A DNA stretch of 64,000 bases from Bacillus sp. FJAT-22090 (GTDB lineage: Bacteria; Bacillota; Bacilli; Bacillales_A; Planococcaceae). This document shows positions 8,944 to 18,857 of the stretch, one piece after another (positions within the stretch are counted from its first letter, which is position 1; each line of letters begins with the position of its first letter). The stretch is taken from NCBI RefSeq assembly GCF_001278755.1, contig NZ_CP012601.1, positions 2,418,001 through 2,482,000 of the forward strand. Reading direction: 5' to 3'. The notes under the pieces were generated by a model that worked only from the letters and a program-made list of their open reading frames with translations, ran no database searches and was not told where the DNA came from. A program made the position numbers and the translations under genes.

Positions 8944-11193
8944 TTAGTATCTCTTAATCTGATCATGTGAATTAATTTTTAATTTTAACCCATATTCATT
9001 CGTAACACCTTCGACTGAAACAACATTTAATGTTCCAGTTATCTTTCCGTCTTTTCCTTTGTCAATGATTGAACCAACATTCTTGTTCTTATCTTTTAAA
9101 CCGAACGAAAGAGTAAAGCCATTTTTCACTGTATTGATGTACGTTTCTCTTTGATTATTTGTATATTTTACTTTAGTACCATCGGAATCACTTATAGTAA
9201 TCGAAGCTTGCTCGGAAACATATGCTTGATCCTGAGCTAATACCGAACCATTTTTATGTTTTATGGGGGCTATCGAAAAAGTTATTACTTCGTTTGAAAT
9301 GTTATTATCATCACTAGTTCCTTCACTGATCGTCGCAAGTTCAAATGGTCCCTCGATTACTCTTAGTGTCGTTAGACCCCAGCCGACATATGCGGGAATT
9401 GCTATACCTGCAGTTTGTTGAACCATCGAATAATCCGTAATAGCACTTTGTTCTGAGTCTGTAGTAAATTTCCATATTCCATTGGACCCCACTTTTGTTT
9501 TTCCAAGAAAGTTTCCAGCGTTTTTGAAAAAGTAGACCTCATAACTTGGTTGGCCCGTGCCAAACAACTCTATTTTGTTACCATCCATGCGGTACCCAGC
9601 AGTTCCAGGTATGGTTGAAAACTTAGAATCTAGGTTTATCTTAGCAACCACTTTATTACTTGAGATATTGAAGGAAGACACCGACGACGGGGAATAAGTT
9701 CCATTAACTACGTCTTCTCTATCCAGTGCAGCCTTGAACGAATCAAAAGAGACAATTGTTCCTTCATTTCGGTAATTGTCGCCAGAAGACTTCATTTTAT
9801 ATTTTAATCCGTCAGTTGTTACGAAGTAGTTATTCTTACTGTCAATGAAATGCACTGTTTTTTTTGATATGGAGCCTGCTTTTGCTGCTACATAGAAATT
9901 CATTGAACTTGAAGTTTGTGTTTCAACCACTTTGTTTTTCTCCATTTTGTTAAATGAAATAGATTTATCTAGTGCTGCTGAATTTAGCTCTTTCGCTGTA
10001 AATACAATCGTAACTATACCATTGCCATCTGGAGCTACATTTACTGACTTAGCACCAACCGTATTATTTGCTGCTCCATTAATTGAAACTAACTTCAATC
10101 CTGTAGGAATATCAACACGGATTGTAGCTTTAGAAGGCTTCCCATTCGACTCTTTAAATATTGCCGCTAAGGCAACTACTTCCGAAGTTTCTTTATGTTG
10201 AATTGTTTTATCTCCGACATAAATAGGTACAATACTTCCAGGAATGTTAAATCTAACCGTGTTAGTTTTATATTTCAACGTGTAGATCGATCCAGGTACT
10301 TGAATGGATGTTGTTAAGGTAATCGTTAACCCATCTTTACTTAATGAAGTGTTTGTTACTGCCAAACCATTATCTGTTGTAAATTCAGTAGGTTTGATTG
10401 AAGATATCGGTCTATTAAGTTTGATAGAAAATGTCGTATTATTTATAATAGAACTTGATACAATTTCAAGTGGCAAAGATACATTAACACCATTTACCCT
10501 ATTCTGTAGAGCATTCTCCCATTTTAAAGCGTTTGTATTAAGAATTGCTTGAGCTTCATAAACTTTCTTAGCAGCTTCCGAATAATTCCCCCTTCTCACT
10601 TCTGCTTCAGCACTCTTAGCTAGCATATGAACGGTCACATCATTTTTTAATTCAACTATTAACTTCTCTGCAGGTCCTTTTACTACATTTCGGATTCTAT
10701 CGCGAGTAGATTGCCCATATACCCGATCCAACAAAATTGTTTGTTTTCGAAATTCCGCAGTCATTTCATGATATGTCTTTTCTACTTGGTCTAAGTTGTT
10801 TGAGTAAACCGCTTTCGAAAGTGCCTTCGTTTTTGCATCAATTTTCGTACTTGCGGTAATTGCATCAAGATACGCCTGAGCACGTTGAATTTGAACTTTT
10901 GTATCCATTAGTTGGGCTTCATACTTCAACTTATCCGAAAAACTTACCGCATTTAGTGCACCTTCCACTTTTGCAATTGCCATTTTTGCATTGTTAAATT
11001 GTTCCCATGGCTGAGTAATACCATCCGCAGAACCCTCGACAGAAATCGCCCACTTTAAAACGTTTCCCGCATTTTGTACATCTACCATTAGTTGTTCCAT
11101 ATTTATCGCAGCATTTCCTTGTTGAGTTGGTGCAGTCGCAACAAATATCGATAATGCAATTACGGATGAAACTGCCGTTTTAATTGATTTCAC
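8944..11193 (-). CDS. SbsC-like S-layer protein paralogue 2
   Basis: About 749 residues. The open frame begins at an ATG at 11211, but that ATG is part of the GGGAGGT ribosome binding site. GTG at 11193 (10 nt after GGAGG) or TTG at 11196 are better starts and give MKSIKTAVSSVIALS..., matching the paralogues. The signal peptide ends near QQGNA. The helical N-terminal domain carries KQTILLDRVYGQSTRDRIRN; the rest is beta-sandwich repeats. It is closest to the neighbouring paralogue at 11848 along its whole length (for example shared GSIVPI, QHKETSEVLAL and PFEL blocks). The pair therefore arose by local duplication. Probably a surface-array protein that is an alternate or minor subunit. Confidence 0.85.
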   Translation of the reverse strand: MKSIKTAVSSVIALSIFVATAPTQQGNAAINMEQLMVDVQNAGNVLKWAISVEGSADGITQPWEQFNNAKMAIAKVEGALNAVSFSDKLKYEAQLMDTKVQIQRAQAYLDAITASTKIDAKTKALSKAVYSNNLDQVEKTYHEMTAEFRKQTILLDRVYGQSTRDRIRNVVKGPAEKLIVELKNDVTVHMLAKSAEAEVRRGNYSEAAKKVYEAQAILNTNALKWENALQNRVNGVNVSLPLEIVSSSIINNTTFSIKLNRPISSIKPTEFTTDNGLAVTNTSLSKDGLTITLTTSIQVPGSIYTLKYKTNTVRFNIPGSIVPIYVGDKTIQHKETSEVVALAAIFKESNGKPSKATIRVDIPTGLKLVSINGAANNTVGAKSVNVAPDGNGIVTIVFTAKELNSAALDKSISFNKMEKNKVVETQTSSSMNFYVAAKAGSISKKTVHFIDSKNNYFVTTDGLKYKMKSSGDNYRNEGTIVSFDSFKAALDREDVVNGTYSPSSVSSFNISSNKVVAKINLDSKFSTIPGTAGYRMDGNKIELFGTGQPSYEVYFFKNAGNFLGKTKVGSNGIWKFTTDSEQSAITDYSMVQQTAGIAIPAYVGWGLTTLRVIEGPFELATISEGTSDDNNISNEVITFSIAPIKHKNGSVLAQDQAYVSEQASITISDSDGTKVKYTNNQRETYINTVKNGFTLSFGLKDKNKNVGSIIDKGKDGKITGTLNVVSVEGVTNEYGLKLKINSHDQIKRY

Positions 11194-11285
11194 CAAAAAT
11201 TTACCTCCCATTTATACTAGCCATCGTTGTAATTATATGTATATACGGAACGATAATATGTTTATTAGTAACCAAAAAAGCCCAT

Positions 11286-11554
11286 TAACCGATCTCTGCA
11301 GCAACGGTCCCTGCAATATGTGTTCCGTGATTAGTCATCATAAACTGAGTCATAAACACTACCATCATTATAATAGAAATCAAATCCGTTTATATCATCA
11401 GTGTAACCATTGTTATCATCATCCCTCCAGGTTTACCATTAATCTCAATTTGATTTATCCAAATATTATCTATTAAATCTTGAATTGATAAATTTTCGGC
11501 TTTCTTTATTGCATTCTTTTTAAAAAGCCTCTTTTTGAAGAATATTGGAAACAT
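11286..11554 (-). pseudogene. Fragment of a subtilase gene
   Basis: An ATG at 11554 opens a frame (MFPIFFKKRLFKK...IWINQIEINGKPG) that fails after about 50 codons. Shifted frames continue with NNGYTDDINGFDFYYNDGSV, VYDSVYDD and NHGTHIAGTVAAEIG. This is the segment of S8 subtilases between the I-W-x-N-x-x-E-I start and the catalytic His (NHGTHIAGT). Several frameshifts separate the pieces, and nothing of the Ser region remains. It is a decayed remnant between two S-layer genes, showing that proteases and S-layer genes have been shuffled here. The flanks (11212-11285, 11555-11808) hold no recognisable gene. Confidence 0.7.
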
Positions 11555-11808
11555 TTTGTTTCCATATAAGATCTACCCATTCTAGAATGGATTGAATTAT
11601 TCACATTTTGGCTATGATCAGGTTTTAGGAAAGTTTTGTAGTTTTTGTTGAACTAGATTTGAGGAGCCTTAATCAGTTACGGTGTTACCTTTTCTATACT
11701 GTTTTTTAATTACTATTCTTGGTGTTTCTAAGATTGGAGAACATTTTGACCATATAAACTACTTATTTTGATGTAAAGCAATAAGTCACTTTGTCCACAC
11801 ATAAGAAA

Positions 11809-11839
11809 AAGCCGTTAAAAGTCTTCCTTTTAACGGCTT
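11809..11839 (-). terminator. Intrinsic terminator of S-layer paralogue 3
   Basis: 13-bp arms AAGCCGTTAAAAG/CTTTTAACGGCTT around a 5-nt loop, followed on the minus strand by TTTTCTTAT. It stands 8 nt after the stop codon of the 11848-14085 gene. Confidence 0.85.
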
Positions 11840-11847
11840 CATAAATA

Positions 11848-14085
11848 TTAATAATCTTTTATTTGAAAACCTGTATTCAGCTTCAAGTTTAAATCATATC
11901 CATTGGAAACTCCATCTATGGAAATCACTTCTAGCGGACCTGATAATTTATCATCTTCTCCATTTTCAAGAATTACTCCAGCCAATTTTTCTTCGACAGT
12001 CGGCCCAAACTTAATTTTAAAACCATTTGAAACTTTACTAAAGATATTTCCTTGGTCATTGTTTGTAAATTGAACTTTTGTTCCATCTGCATCTTGCACA
12101 ACAATAGAAGCTTGTCTTGTAAGAATAGCTGTATCTTGCGCTATTGTAGTACCATTAGTTCGTTTTACAGGAGCAACAGTAAAGGTTATTTCTTCATTGG
12201 AAAGGTCTTCATCAGCAGTTTTCCCATTACTAATGGACAATAACTCAAATGGCCCTTCTACCACTCTCAAGGAAGTTCCACTAGTATAGACAGGTGTTAC
12301 TTTACCAGCTACTTGCTGAACGAAGTAGAAATCGTTTATATCGTTCTGATTAATAGTAGCAGGATATTTCCATGTACCAGTTGAACTTATTTTAACCTTA
12401 CCAAGATAACTTCCTGCATTTTTAAAGATAAACAATTCGTAGTTTGGTTGGCCAGTTCCAGATAACTCTAATGATTTACCTATCATTCGATACCCATTTC
12501 CAGATTTATAAGCAAATTTCGAATCAATAATCAAAGGAACAGAATAGTAATTTTCTGTAATATTAAAAGAAGATGCCGCGGTCGTTTGATATGTCCCAGT
12601 AATTGTATCCTCTGTATCTAAGGATGCTTTAAAAGAATCAAAGGAAATGGCGATTCCTTCATTTCTATAAGTATCGCTACCGCCTTTAATTTTATATTTT
12701 ATACCATCAGATGTCACAAAGTAGTTGTTAGGTAAATCTACATATTTCACTTTTTTGTTTGAGATAGTACCAGCTTTTGCCGCGACATAAAAGTTCATAT
12801 AACCTGAAGTTTGTGTTTCTACTACCTTGCTATTCTCGAGCTTATTAAAAGTAATTACCTTATCAAGCACTGCCACATTCAAATTGTTGGCAGTAAACGT
12901 AACTATAATAGTACCATTTCTATCTGGCATAACATTTACACTTTTCGCTCCAGCAACGATGTTTTCAATGCCATTAATCGTTAATAGTTTCAATCCTGCT
13001 GGAATGTCGATTCGTACATTATTATTTCCATAAGAACCCGCAAATGTTGCGGACAATGCCAATACTTCAGATGTTTCCTTATGCTGAGTTGTTGTGTCCC
13101 CTATTTGAATAGGTACAATGCTTCCCGGAACTATAAAGCTAGCAAAATTTCCTTTATACTTTAATGTATATTTAAAACTAGGAGTTTGAGCAGAAGTTTT
13201 TAGCGTAACCGTCATTCCATCTGAACTCAAGGAAGCATTTGTAACAGATAAACCGTTATCAAACACAAACTCAGAAGCTTGAACGGTAGATACTGCTCTA
13301 TTTAATCTTACAGATACTGTTGTGTTATCTACTCGAGTAATTGAATTCATTTGAACAGGTAAGGTATTTGCCACTGTGTTTATATTTCTTTGTAAGGTGC
13401 TTTCCCATTTTAAAACATTGGCATTTAGTATTGCTTGTGCTTCATTAATTTTTTTAGTAGCTTCCGTACTTTTAGAGAGCCTTATATAATCTATAGCTGC
13501 TTTTGTTTTCATATGGACGGTAACATCGTTCTTTAATTCATTGATTAATTTTTCAGCTGGCCCTTTTACAGCATTTCGGATTTTATCGCGAGTCGATTGA
13601 CCGTATACTCGATCCAGTAGTATTGTTTGCTTACGAAACTCAGCAGTCATCTCATGATACGCTTTTTCGACTTGATCCAAATTATTTGTATTAACCGCTG
13701 CTGAAAGCACTCTTGTTTTTTCGTTAATTTTAGTACTTGCTGTAATAGCATCCAAATAGCCTTGTGCTCGTTTCAATTGAATTTTGGGATTCGCTAATCT
13801 AGCTTCATATGTCAGTTGTTCTGAAAAACTAAGCTTCTTTATTTCCGCTTCCGCCTTAGCGATCGCTAATTTTGCCTCATTAAATTGAGTCCAGGGTTGT
13901 GTTACTCCATCAGCTGAACCTTCAACTGAAATTGCCCATTTTAAAACGTTCCCTGCATTTTGTGCATCGGTCATTAACCGATCAATATTTACCGTAGCAT
14001 CTACTTGTCTCTCTGGTGCAACTGCTACGAATGCAGATGCAGCTACTGCAGATGAAATGACCATTTTCACAGTATTCTTATTCAT
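11848..14085 (-). CDS. SbsC-like S-layer protein paralogue 3
   Basis: 745 residues; the start has an AAAAGGGG site 8 nt upstream. Signal peptide MNKNTVKMVISSAVAASAFV, cleaved near RQVDA. The N-terminal helical domain includes NAGNVLKWAISVEGSAD and LLDRVYGQSTRDKIRN, the SbsC-type cell-wall-polymer-binding block. The C-terminal two thirds are Ig-like repeats ending in the VSNGYDLNLKLNT module shared with paralogue 2. The two proteins align over their full length with scattered substitutions, so they are a diverged tandem pair. Probably exported and assembled on the cell wall. Confidence 0.85.
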   Translation of the reverse strand: MNKNTVKMVISSAVAASAFVAVAPERQVDATVNIDRLMTDAQNAGNVLKWAISVEGSADGVTQPWTQFNEAKLAIAKAEAEIKKLSFSEQLTYEARLANPKIQLKRAQGYLDAITASTKINEKTRVLSAAVNTNNLDQVEKAYHEMTAEFRKQTILLDRVYGQSTRDKIRNAVKGPAEKLINELKNDVTVHMKTKAAIDYIRLSKSTEATKKINEAQAILNANVLKWESTLQRNINTVANTLPVQMNSITRVDNTTVSVRLNRAVSTVQASEFVFDNGLSVTNASLSSDGMTVTLKTSAQTPSFKYTLKYKGNFASFIVPGSIVPIQIGDTTTQHKETSEVLALSATFAGSYGNNNVRIDIPAGLKLLTINGIENIVAGAKSVNVMPDRNGTIIVTFTANNLNVAVLDKVITFNKLENSKVVETQTSGYMNFYVAAKAGTISNKKVKYVDLPNNYFVTSDGIKYKIKGGSDTYRNEGIAISFDSFKASLDTEDTITGTYQTTAASSFNITENYYSVPLIIDSKFAYKSGNGYRMIGKSLELSGTGQPNYELFIFKNAGSYLGKVKISSTGTWKYPATINQNDINDFYFVQQVAGKVTPVYTSGTSLRVVEGPFELLSISNGKTADEDLSNEEITFTVAPVKRTNGTTIAQDTAILTRQASIVVQDADGTKVQFTNNDQGNIFSKVSNGFKIKFGPTVEEKLAGVILENGEDDKLSGPLEVISIDGVSNGYDLNLKLNTGFQIKDY

Positions 14086-14230
14086 ATTTTTATCCCCTTT
14101 TTATAAGCTAAATATTCTATAATATGTTTTTTAACATTTTTAACATGCATCTTATGTATTCTCCACTTACCATCATTATCTCTTTTTCTAAATTCTTCCT
14201 TTAGTATATATGTACGACCAATACCTAAAA

Positions 14231-14683
14231 AGGTTTCATTTTTATATTAATTGTATTCGTGCACATTTTCTTGAACTAATGCATTTTACTGTAAACGTTC
14301 ATTTTCTGATTGAAATCCTCTAAAGCTCCTTCATTTTTGGACGCCCCTTTTTCTTAAGAATTAGGGAGTCTACACTTTCATTTCTATAATTTATTCACTA
14401 TTTTCTAATTGTACTTTGAAGGTAAATAGAACTGTACAGCATTCTCTAAAGAAGATAACGTATTCTCATTCATATAATTGAGGATGTTTAAGCTTATCTT
14501 CAAAAGTGTAACTTGTATAGCTCTTCTTAAAAGCTTTTAGCTCATATTGATATTTTTTTTATCCAAAAATCAATCGTTTCAGTATTAGATATATTAAGAT
14601 ATTGCAATAGGATTAAGAATTTCTTTACCATTTTCGTATCGAGAAATGACCTCTAACTTTTGTTCATTCGCAAATTTAGCCAA
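14231..14683 (-). pseudogene. Decayed IS3-family transposase orfA
   Basis: A GGAGGTGA site and a TTG at 14683 open the frame MAKFANEQKLEVISRYENGK, typical of the first helix-turn-helix of IS3/IS150 orfA. After stop codons the frame is picked up by SYTFEDKLNILNYMNENTLS, which reads as a second helix-turn-helix. Later pieces include KKGRPKMKE-like and FNQENE...KKMCTN-like sequence; these are the K-K-x-R-P and leucine-zipper E-N-x-x-L-K-K hallmarks of orfA C-termini. Many stops and shifts make it non-functional, and no orfB or terminal repeats were found. The rest of the 14086-14957 gap contains only terminators. Confidence 0.7.
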
Positions 14684-14860
14684 AAAAAGTCACCTCCAAT
14701 TGTTAATTTTGTGTCTAGCAATTGGGGTGCAGTTCAAGATCCTTCTAACGGCTTTCCTATATAATTTAATTTACATTCCTTAAACCCTGCATTACTTTGA
14801 ACGATATAAAATCTAATATAGATTCTGCAATACTAATGTTATATAAGATTAATATAAAAA

Positions 14861-14887
14861 CCTCTTAACCGTTAAACGATTAAGAGG
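14861..14887 (-). terminator. Distal terminator hairpin of main S-layer gene
   Basis: CCTCTTAA/TTAAGAGG arms with an additional internal CGTTTAACG pairing, followed on the minus strand by a T-containing run. Second of two hairpins after the S-layer gene, as expected for a very abundant transcript. Confidence 0.6.
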
Positions 14888-14898
14888 CCTTTAACTTC

Positions 14899-14928
14899 GT
14901 GAAAATTCAATTCAATTTGAATTTTCAC
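14899..14928 (-). terminator. Proximal hairpin downstream of main S-layer gene
   Basis: Perfect 12-bp arms GTGAAAATTCAA/TTGAATTTTCAC around a 6-nt loop, about 30 nt after the stop codon. AT-rich; may protect the mRNA 3' end or act with the hairpin at 14861-14887. Confidence 0.6.
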
Positions 14929-14957
14929 AACTATTTAAATGTTTATAAAACTTTTAA

Positions 14958-17264
14958 TTAGTTTTTCACAAATACTTTTGAATCAATAGTAGTTAATTTA
15001 TATTTTACATCATCTGTGTTTACTACGCCTGAAACGCTCTCAATGTTAAAGTATTTCGAAGCTGCTGTAGCATCAGTTTGGAAGTTAAAGTTTGCAGATG
15101 GTGCAATTTTTGTAATTTCTAGCTCTCCAGCAAGTGAATTAGATGTATGCTCAACTGATAAAGTAGCAGTTCTACCAAAACCGTCATTTACAACTATTGT
15201 TCCCTTACCGTTTTTAAAATCATGAGCAAACAAAGGATTGTTTAAGAAATCGAATGTTAAAGTATCACCAATACTTAAACCTGCAGTTGCATTATCATTC
15301 CAAGTAATTGTTGAAGCAGTAAATGCTCCTACTTTTAAGTATGCATGATCAAATCCACCAGCAGTAATTACATCATCAACTTTTTGACCTTTACCAACTT
15401 GTACTGCATATAATTTATTAATTTCATCTTGAGTTAAGTTAGATGCTTGAACAACCCAAGTACCATTTGAAGAAACAACAGCATCTCCAACTAATACATC
15501 ATCAGCTGTTGCTAAATCAGAAGTATCTGATACTGCTGTTGAAATATCAAGACCAGTGTCTGTTTCTTTATAAATAAACACTTTTGCTCCCGCTTCACCT
15601 TCACCAGTTAAACGGTAAGTTGTTCCATCATAAGAAATAGCTTTTGAAGGAGTAGTAATTTCGATATCTGCATTAGCATCAACATCATCAGTAATTGTCC
15701 AAACTGAGCTATTAACTTTATTATCTTGGTAATCTGCATAATACTCATCATTTTTAGATAATCTTGTTTTAAATACATCAAGTGTTACTATTTTACCTTC
15801 AATAATGAATGTATCATTGCTATCAAAGTTATATTTAATGCCATTTAAAACAGCATAATTATTTGTCTTATCGACGAAATCATAGTCAGCAGTTCCAAAA
15901 GTTCCAGCCGGAACAGTTCCAGTTGCACCTAACTCGTAGAAATAAGTCAAGCCACCTTTAACAGTTTTAGAAGTGTCTTCTAAGTTTGTGAATACAGGAT
16001 AAACTGCAGATGTATCTGCTCCTCCAGAAATAACTATTGTTACTTTTCCATCAGTTCCTGCATAGATTTTTGGTAGAACAGCAGCTGCTGCATATCCAAC
16101 TCCATCTACGTTACTGATGAAAGCTGTTCCAGCATAGTCTGATCCGTCAGCATTTTTCAATTCAATACCAACTTCTCCAGTGTAGTTAGCTTTATCAGCA
16201 TTTTTAAGAGATACTGTGTAAGTTCTTGTATTAGTTGTTTCAAGACGTGCTGTATCAGCAGCATCAACAACTGTTGAACCATCTGCAGGATTAGCCGCTA
16301 CAGTAAATGTTTTACCAGTAGCTACACCTTGGTAAGATAAAGCGTAAGTTTTTCCAGCTGCTTGATCAGTTGTTTTTAAAGTAACTGTTTTTTGGTCAGC
16401 TGCAATAGTAGCAGATTGTACTAAAAGACCATTATCAAATGTAAATTGTCCAGCTGCTAGTAATGCATCAGGAGTTTTAGAGAATTTTACAGTAACTGTG
16501 TTTTTATCAACACGTGCAACTGAAAGAACTTGTAGAGGCATAGCAGTTGCTACATCATCAACTGATTTTTGTAAAGAAGTTTCCCATTTAAGAACATTAG
16601 CGTCAAGAATTGCTTGAGCATCTGTTAAGTTTTGAGACGCTTCTTCTAATTTACCAGCTTTAGAGTTTGCTGCAGCTGATTTAGCAAGCATATTAACAGT
16701 AACTTCGTTTTTAACTGAAGCTACTAGTTTTTCGATAGCTGGTTTTACTTCGTTACGGATGCCGTCACGAGTAGATTGACCATATACGCGGTCTAGAAGA
16801 GCCGCTTGTTTACGGTATTCACCAGTTGCTTTGTGGTATGCAGTTTCTACTTTTTCGATGTCGTCAGATTTAATAGCAGCATCTAAGCTAGCTGTTAATT
16901 CAGCAATTTTTACACTTGAAGTGATTGCATCGATGTAAGCTCCAGCGCGTTTAACTTGTAATTTTGGTTCAACAAGTTTAGCTGTTACGCTTAATTTTTC
17001 AGATGCTGAAAGTTTAGCAGCTGCTGCTTCTGCTGCAGCGATTGCTTTTTTCGCAGCGTTGTATTGAGCGTATGGTTGTGTTTTGTAGTCAGCAGAACCT
17101 TCTACTGAGATAGCCCATTTTAATACTGTACCTGCGTTTTGTGCGTCTGTTACTAATTGGTTTACATTAGTTGCTGCGTCTGCTTGTTGTGCTGGCGCTG
17201 CTGCAACGAATGCTGAAGCTGCTACTGCAGTTGAAGCTGCAATTTTGATAGCTTTTTTCTTCAT
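14958..17264 (-). CDS. Major SbsC-like S-layer protein
   Basis: 768 residues from the ATG at 17264, which has GGGAGA 10 nt upstream; an upstream in-frame extension to 17348 lacks a ribosome binding site. Signal peptide MKKKAIKIAASTAVAASAFV, cleaved near QQADA. The N-terminal helical domain (about 31-260) is Ala/Lys-rich and includes LLDRVYGQSTRDGIRNEVKP, the block found in Geobacillus SbsC, whose N-terminal domain anchors to secondary cell-wall polymer. Ig-like beta domains follow. Very regular codon choice, low Cys/Met, high Ala/Thr/Lys, double hairpins downstream and a long upstream region all fit a highly expressed S-layer lattice subunit. The other three paralogues have a less biased composition and are probably alternates. 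Confidence 0.9.
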   Translation of the reverse strand: MKKKAIKIAASTAVAASAFVAAAPAQQADAATNVNQLVTDAQNAGTVLKWAISVEGSADYKTQPYAQYNAAKKAIAAAEAAAAKLSASEKLSVTAKLVEPKLQVKRAGAYIDAITSSVKIAELTASLDAAIKSDDIEKVETAYHKATGEYRKQAALLDRVYGQSTRDGIRNEVKPAIEKLVASVKNEVTVNMLAKSAAANSKAGKLEEASQNLTDAQAILDANVLKWETSLQKSVDDVATAMPLQVLSVARVDKNTVTVKFSKTPDALLAAGQFTFDNGLLVQSATIAADQKTVTLKTTDQAAGKTYALSYQGVATGKTFTVAANPADGSTVVDAADTARLETTNTRTYTVSLKNADKANYTGEVGIELKNADGSDYAGTAFISNVDGVGYAAAAVLPKIYAGTDGKVTIVISGGADTSAVYPVFTNLEDTSKTVKGGLTYFYELGATGTVPAGTFGTADYDFVDKTNNYAVLNGIKYNFDSNDTFIIEGKIVTLDVFKTRLSKNDEYYADYQDNKVNSSVWTITDDVDANADIEITTPSKAISYDGTTYRLTGEGEAGAKVFIYKETDTGLDISTAVSDTSDLATADDVLVGDAVVSSNGTWVVQASNLTQDEINKLYAVQVGKGQKVDDVITAGGFDHAYLKVGAFTASTITWNDNATAGLSIGDTLTFDFLNNPLFAHDFKNGKGTIVVNDGFGRTATLSVEHTSNSLAGELEITKIAPSANFNFQTDATAASKYFNIESVSGVVNTDDVKYKLTTIDSKVFVKN

Positions 17265-17637
17265 AAACTTGTGATCTCCCTTCGCTTGTGTGTTGCAATT
17301 TTTTTTAGCGTGTAACATCGGTCGCTTGATCGCGTCCAATATCGTCACCCTAACTAATATATAAGTTTACAAAACTCATATACTAAAATCAACTAAAATC
17401 TTCAAAGATTACCAGTTTTTTATAAGGATGACTGTATGAAAGCACCAAGGACAACATCACATATTCCATATTACAGTAATATTACCAATCACGCTAGTCT
17501 TTTTTTATGAATATTTCTTACTATTTTTATTTTTATAGATTTTACTTAAAATTTCTTTAATACAACTATTTAAAATTTATTTTAATTTTATTTAATTTAA
17601 TGCGTGCAATTTTAAAATTATGTGTTATGATTTACTG

Positions 17638-17808
17638 TATAGAAGGTTACTTATAGATGTGTAACGCCGTAAACTTGTTTGTACATTCATTAGTGTGCAG
17701 CCTTCTACTTCCTTCGTTTTATCGCTCAAGAAAAGAAGCATCTGAACATCGGATGCTTCTTTTCTTATTTTATAAGGGTTTTGGTCTATTGGCCAAAACC
17801 CCTTTTTT
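17638..17808 (+). ncRNA. Candidate small RNA with two intrinsic terminators
   Basis: An extended -10 element TGTTATGAT (TATGAT at 17626-17631) predicts a plus-strand start near 17638. The predicted RNA begins AGAAGG (17641-17646), complementary to CCTTCT at 17701-17706. It contains a small GTTAC/GTAAC hairpin and then a strong 15-bp terminator stem (about 17728-17767). A second stem GGGTTTTGG/CCAAAACCC plus T7 follows at 17776-17808. No plausible open frame of useful length lies inside. No minus-strand gene explains plus-strand terminators here. It lies divergently upstream of the major S-layer gene. It matches no RNA family I recognise; existence is inferred. Confidence 0.4.
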
Positions 17809-18091
17809 TGTTTAGAGAGGTAATTCTACTATCTAGATCTATTCAAAATGAAAAATACTGGAACACATTTGACCTACTAGTTCTAGTTTATATTTCACAC
17901 TTTCATATGTTTGTTTATTTTAATGTAGGTAAAAAGATTTCGGAGTCATAAATTTGACATTAATTTTATTACATCTATGTTACGACCCCCACACCTTTTT
18001 AACACTGCTGTAATATAAAAAATGAAGAATCTTCCTATTGAAAACGATTTCGAAATAGATTTGTAAAGAAACTGAAAGTAGAGAAAAGAAA

Positions 18092-18117
18092 AAACCACTA
18101 GAAATTTCTAGTGGTTT
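18092..18117 (-). terminator. Terminator overlapping the glnQ stop codon
   Basis: A perfect 26-nt palindrome (13+13) whose first arm contains the last two codons and the TAG of the upstream ABC ATPase gene, followed on the minus strand by TTTTCT. Termination signal and coding end are fused. The gap 17809-18091 holds no gene. Confidence 0.8.
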
Positions 18118-18836
18118 AGGACTTTTGATAGGAAATCCTGGGCACGTTGCGTATCCGGATTGGTAAAGAATTTGGAAGGTGCTGCACGCTCGACGATTTT
18201 ACCATCAGCCATAAAGACGATCTCGTCACAGATTTCTTTAGCGAAGCCCATTTCGTGCGTTACAACTACCATGGTCATGCCGTCTTTTGCTAGTTTTCGG
18301 ATTGCATCGAGCACTTCGGTTACCATTTCTGGGTCAAGTGCAGATGTTGGTTCGTCAAATAGCATGACGTGTGGATCCATTGCTAGGGCACGTGCGATAG
18401 CTACGCGCTGTTGCTGACCACCTGAAAGCCTGCTAGGGTAGGCATCGAATTTATCTGCAAGACCAAGAGATGTCAGTAGTTCTTTCCCTCTCGCTTCAGC
18501 AGCTTCTTTGCTCATTCCTTTTACTTTAAGTGGTGCCATTGTTACGTTTTCTAATGCAGTTAAAAACGGAAAAAGGTTAAAGCTTTGGAATACGAAGCCG
18601 ATGTTCGTTCGAGCTGCGTTAATATCCGTTTTTTTACTGTGAATGGATACTCCATCGACCGTGATTTCTCCATCGTCGATTGGCTCTAGAGCATTAATGG
18701 TACGGATTAGTGTAGACTTACCCGCTCCACTTGGTCCGATGAGTGCGACTACATTCGATTTTGGCACTTCGAGCGAGACGTCGGTTAGGACGTGGTGATC
18801 GCCGAAGCTTTTATTGACATTTTTGATTGATATCAT
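18108..18836 (-). CDS. glnQ: Polar amino-acid ABC transporter ATP-binding protein
   Basis: 242 residues, the usual length for GlnQ-type ATPases. Walker [10 protein letters not shown] (about 33-41), Q-loop VFQSFNLFP, signature [15 protein letters not shown] (about 135-149), Walker B VMLFDEP and switch His in VVVTHEMGF are all present. It powers uptake of a polar amino acid, glutamine-type by sequence class. It is the last gene of the leftward operon SBP (19546) - permease (18858) - ATPase, with 21 nt to the permease gene. Exact substrate specificity cannot be read from sequence. Confidence 0.93.
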   Translation of the reverse strand: MISIKNVNKSFGDHHVLTDVSLEVPKSNVVALIGPSGAGKSTLIRTINALEPIDDGEITVDGVSIHSKKTDINAARTNIGFVFQSFNLFPFLTALENVTMAPLKVKGMSKEAAEARGKELLTSLGLADKFDAYPSRLSGGQQQRVAIARALAMDPHVMLFDEPTSALDPEMVTEVLDAIRKLAKDGMTMVVVTHEMGFAKEICDEIVFMADGKIVERAAPSKFFTNPDTQRAQDFLSKVLNH

Positions 18837-18857
18837 GATGATACACCCTCCCTACCG

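Noticed and set aside
11237-11476. Plus-strand His/Asn-rich open frame
   Set aside because: It is the complement of the decayed subtilase sequence, which gives recognisable protein only on the minus strand.
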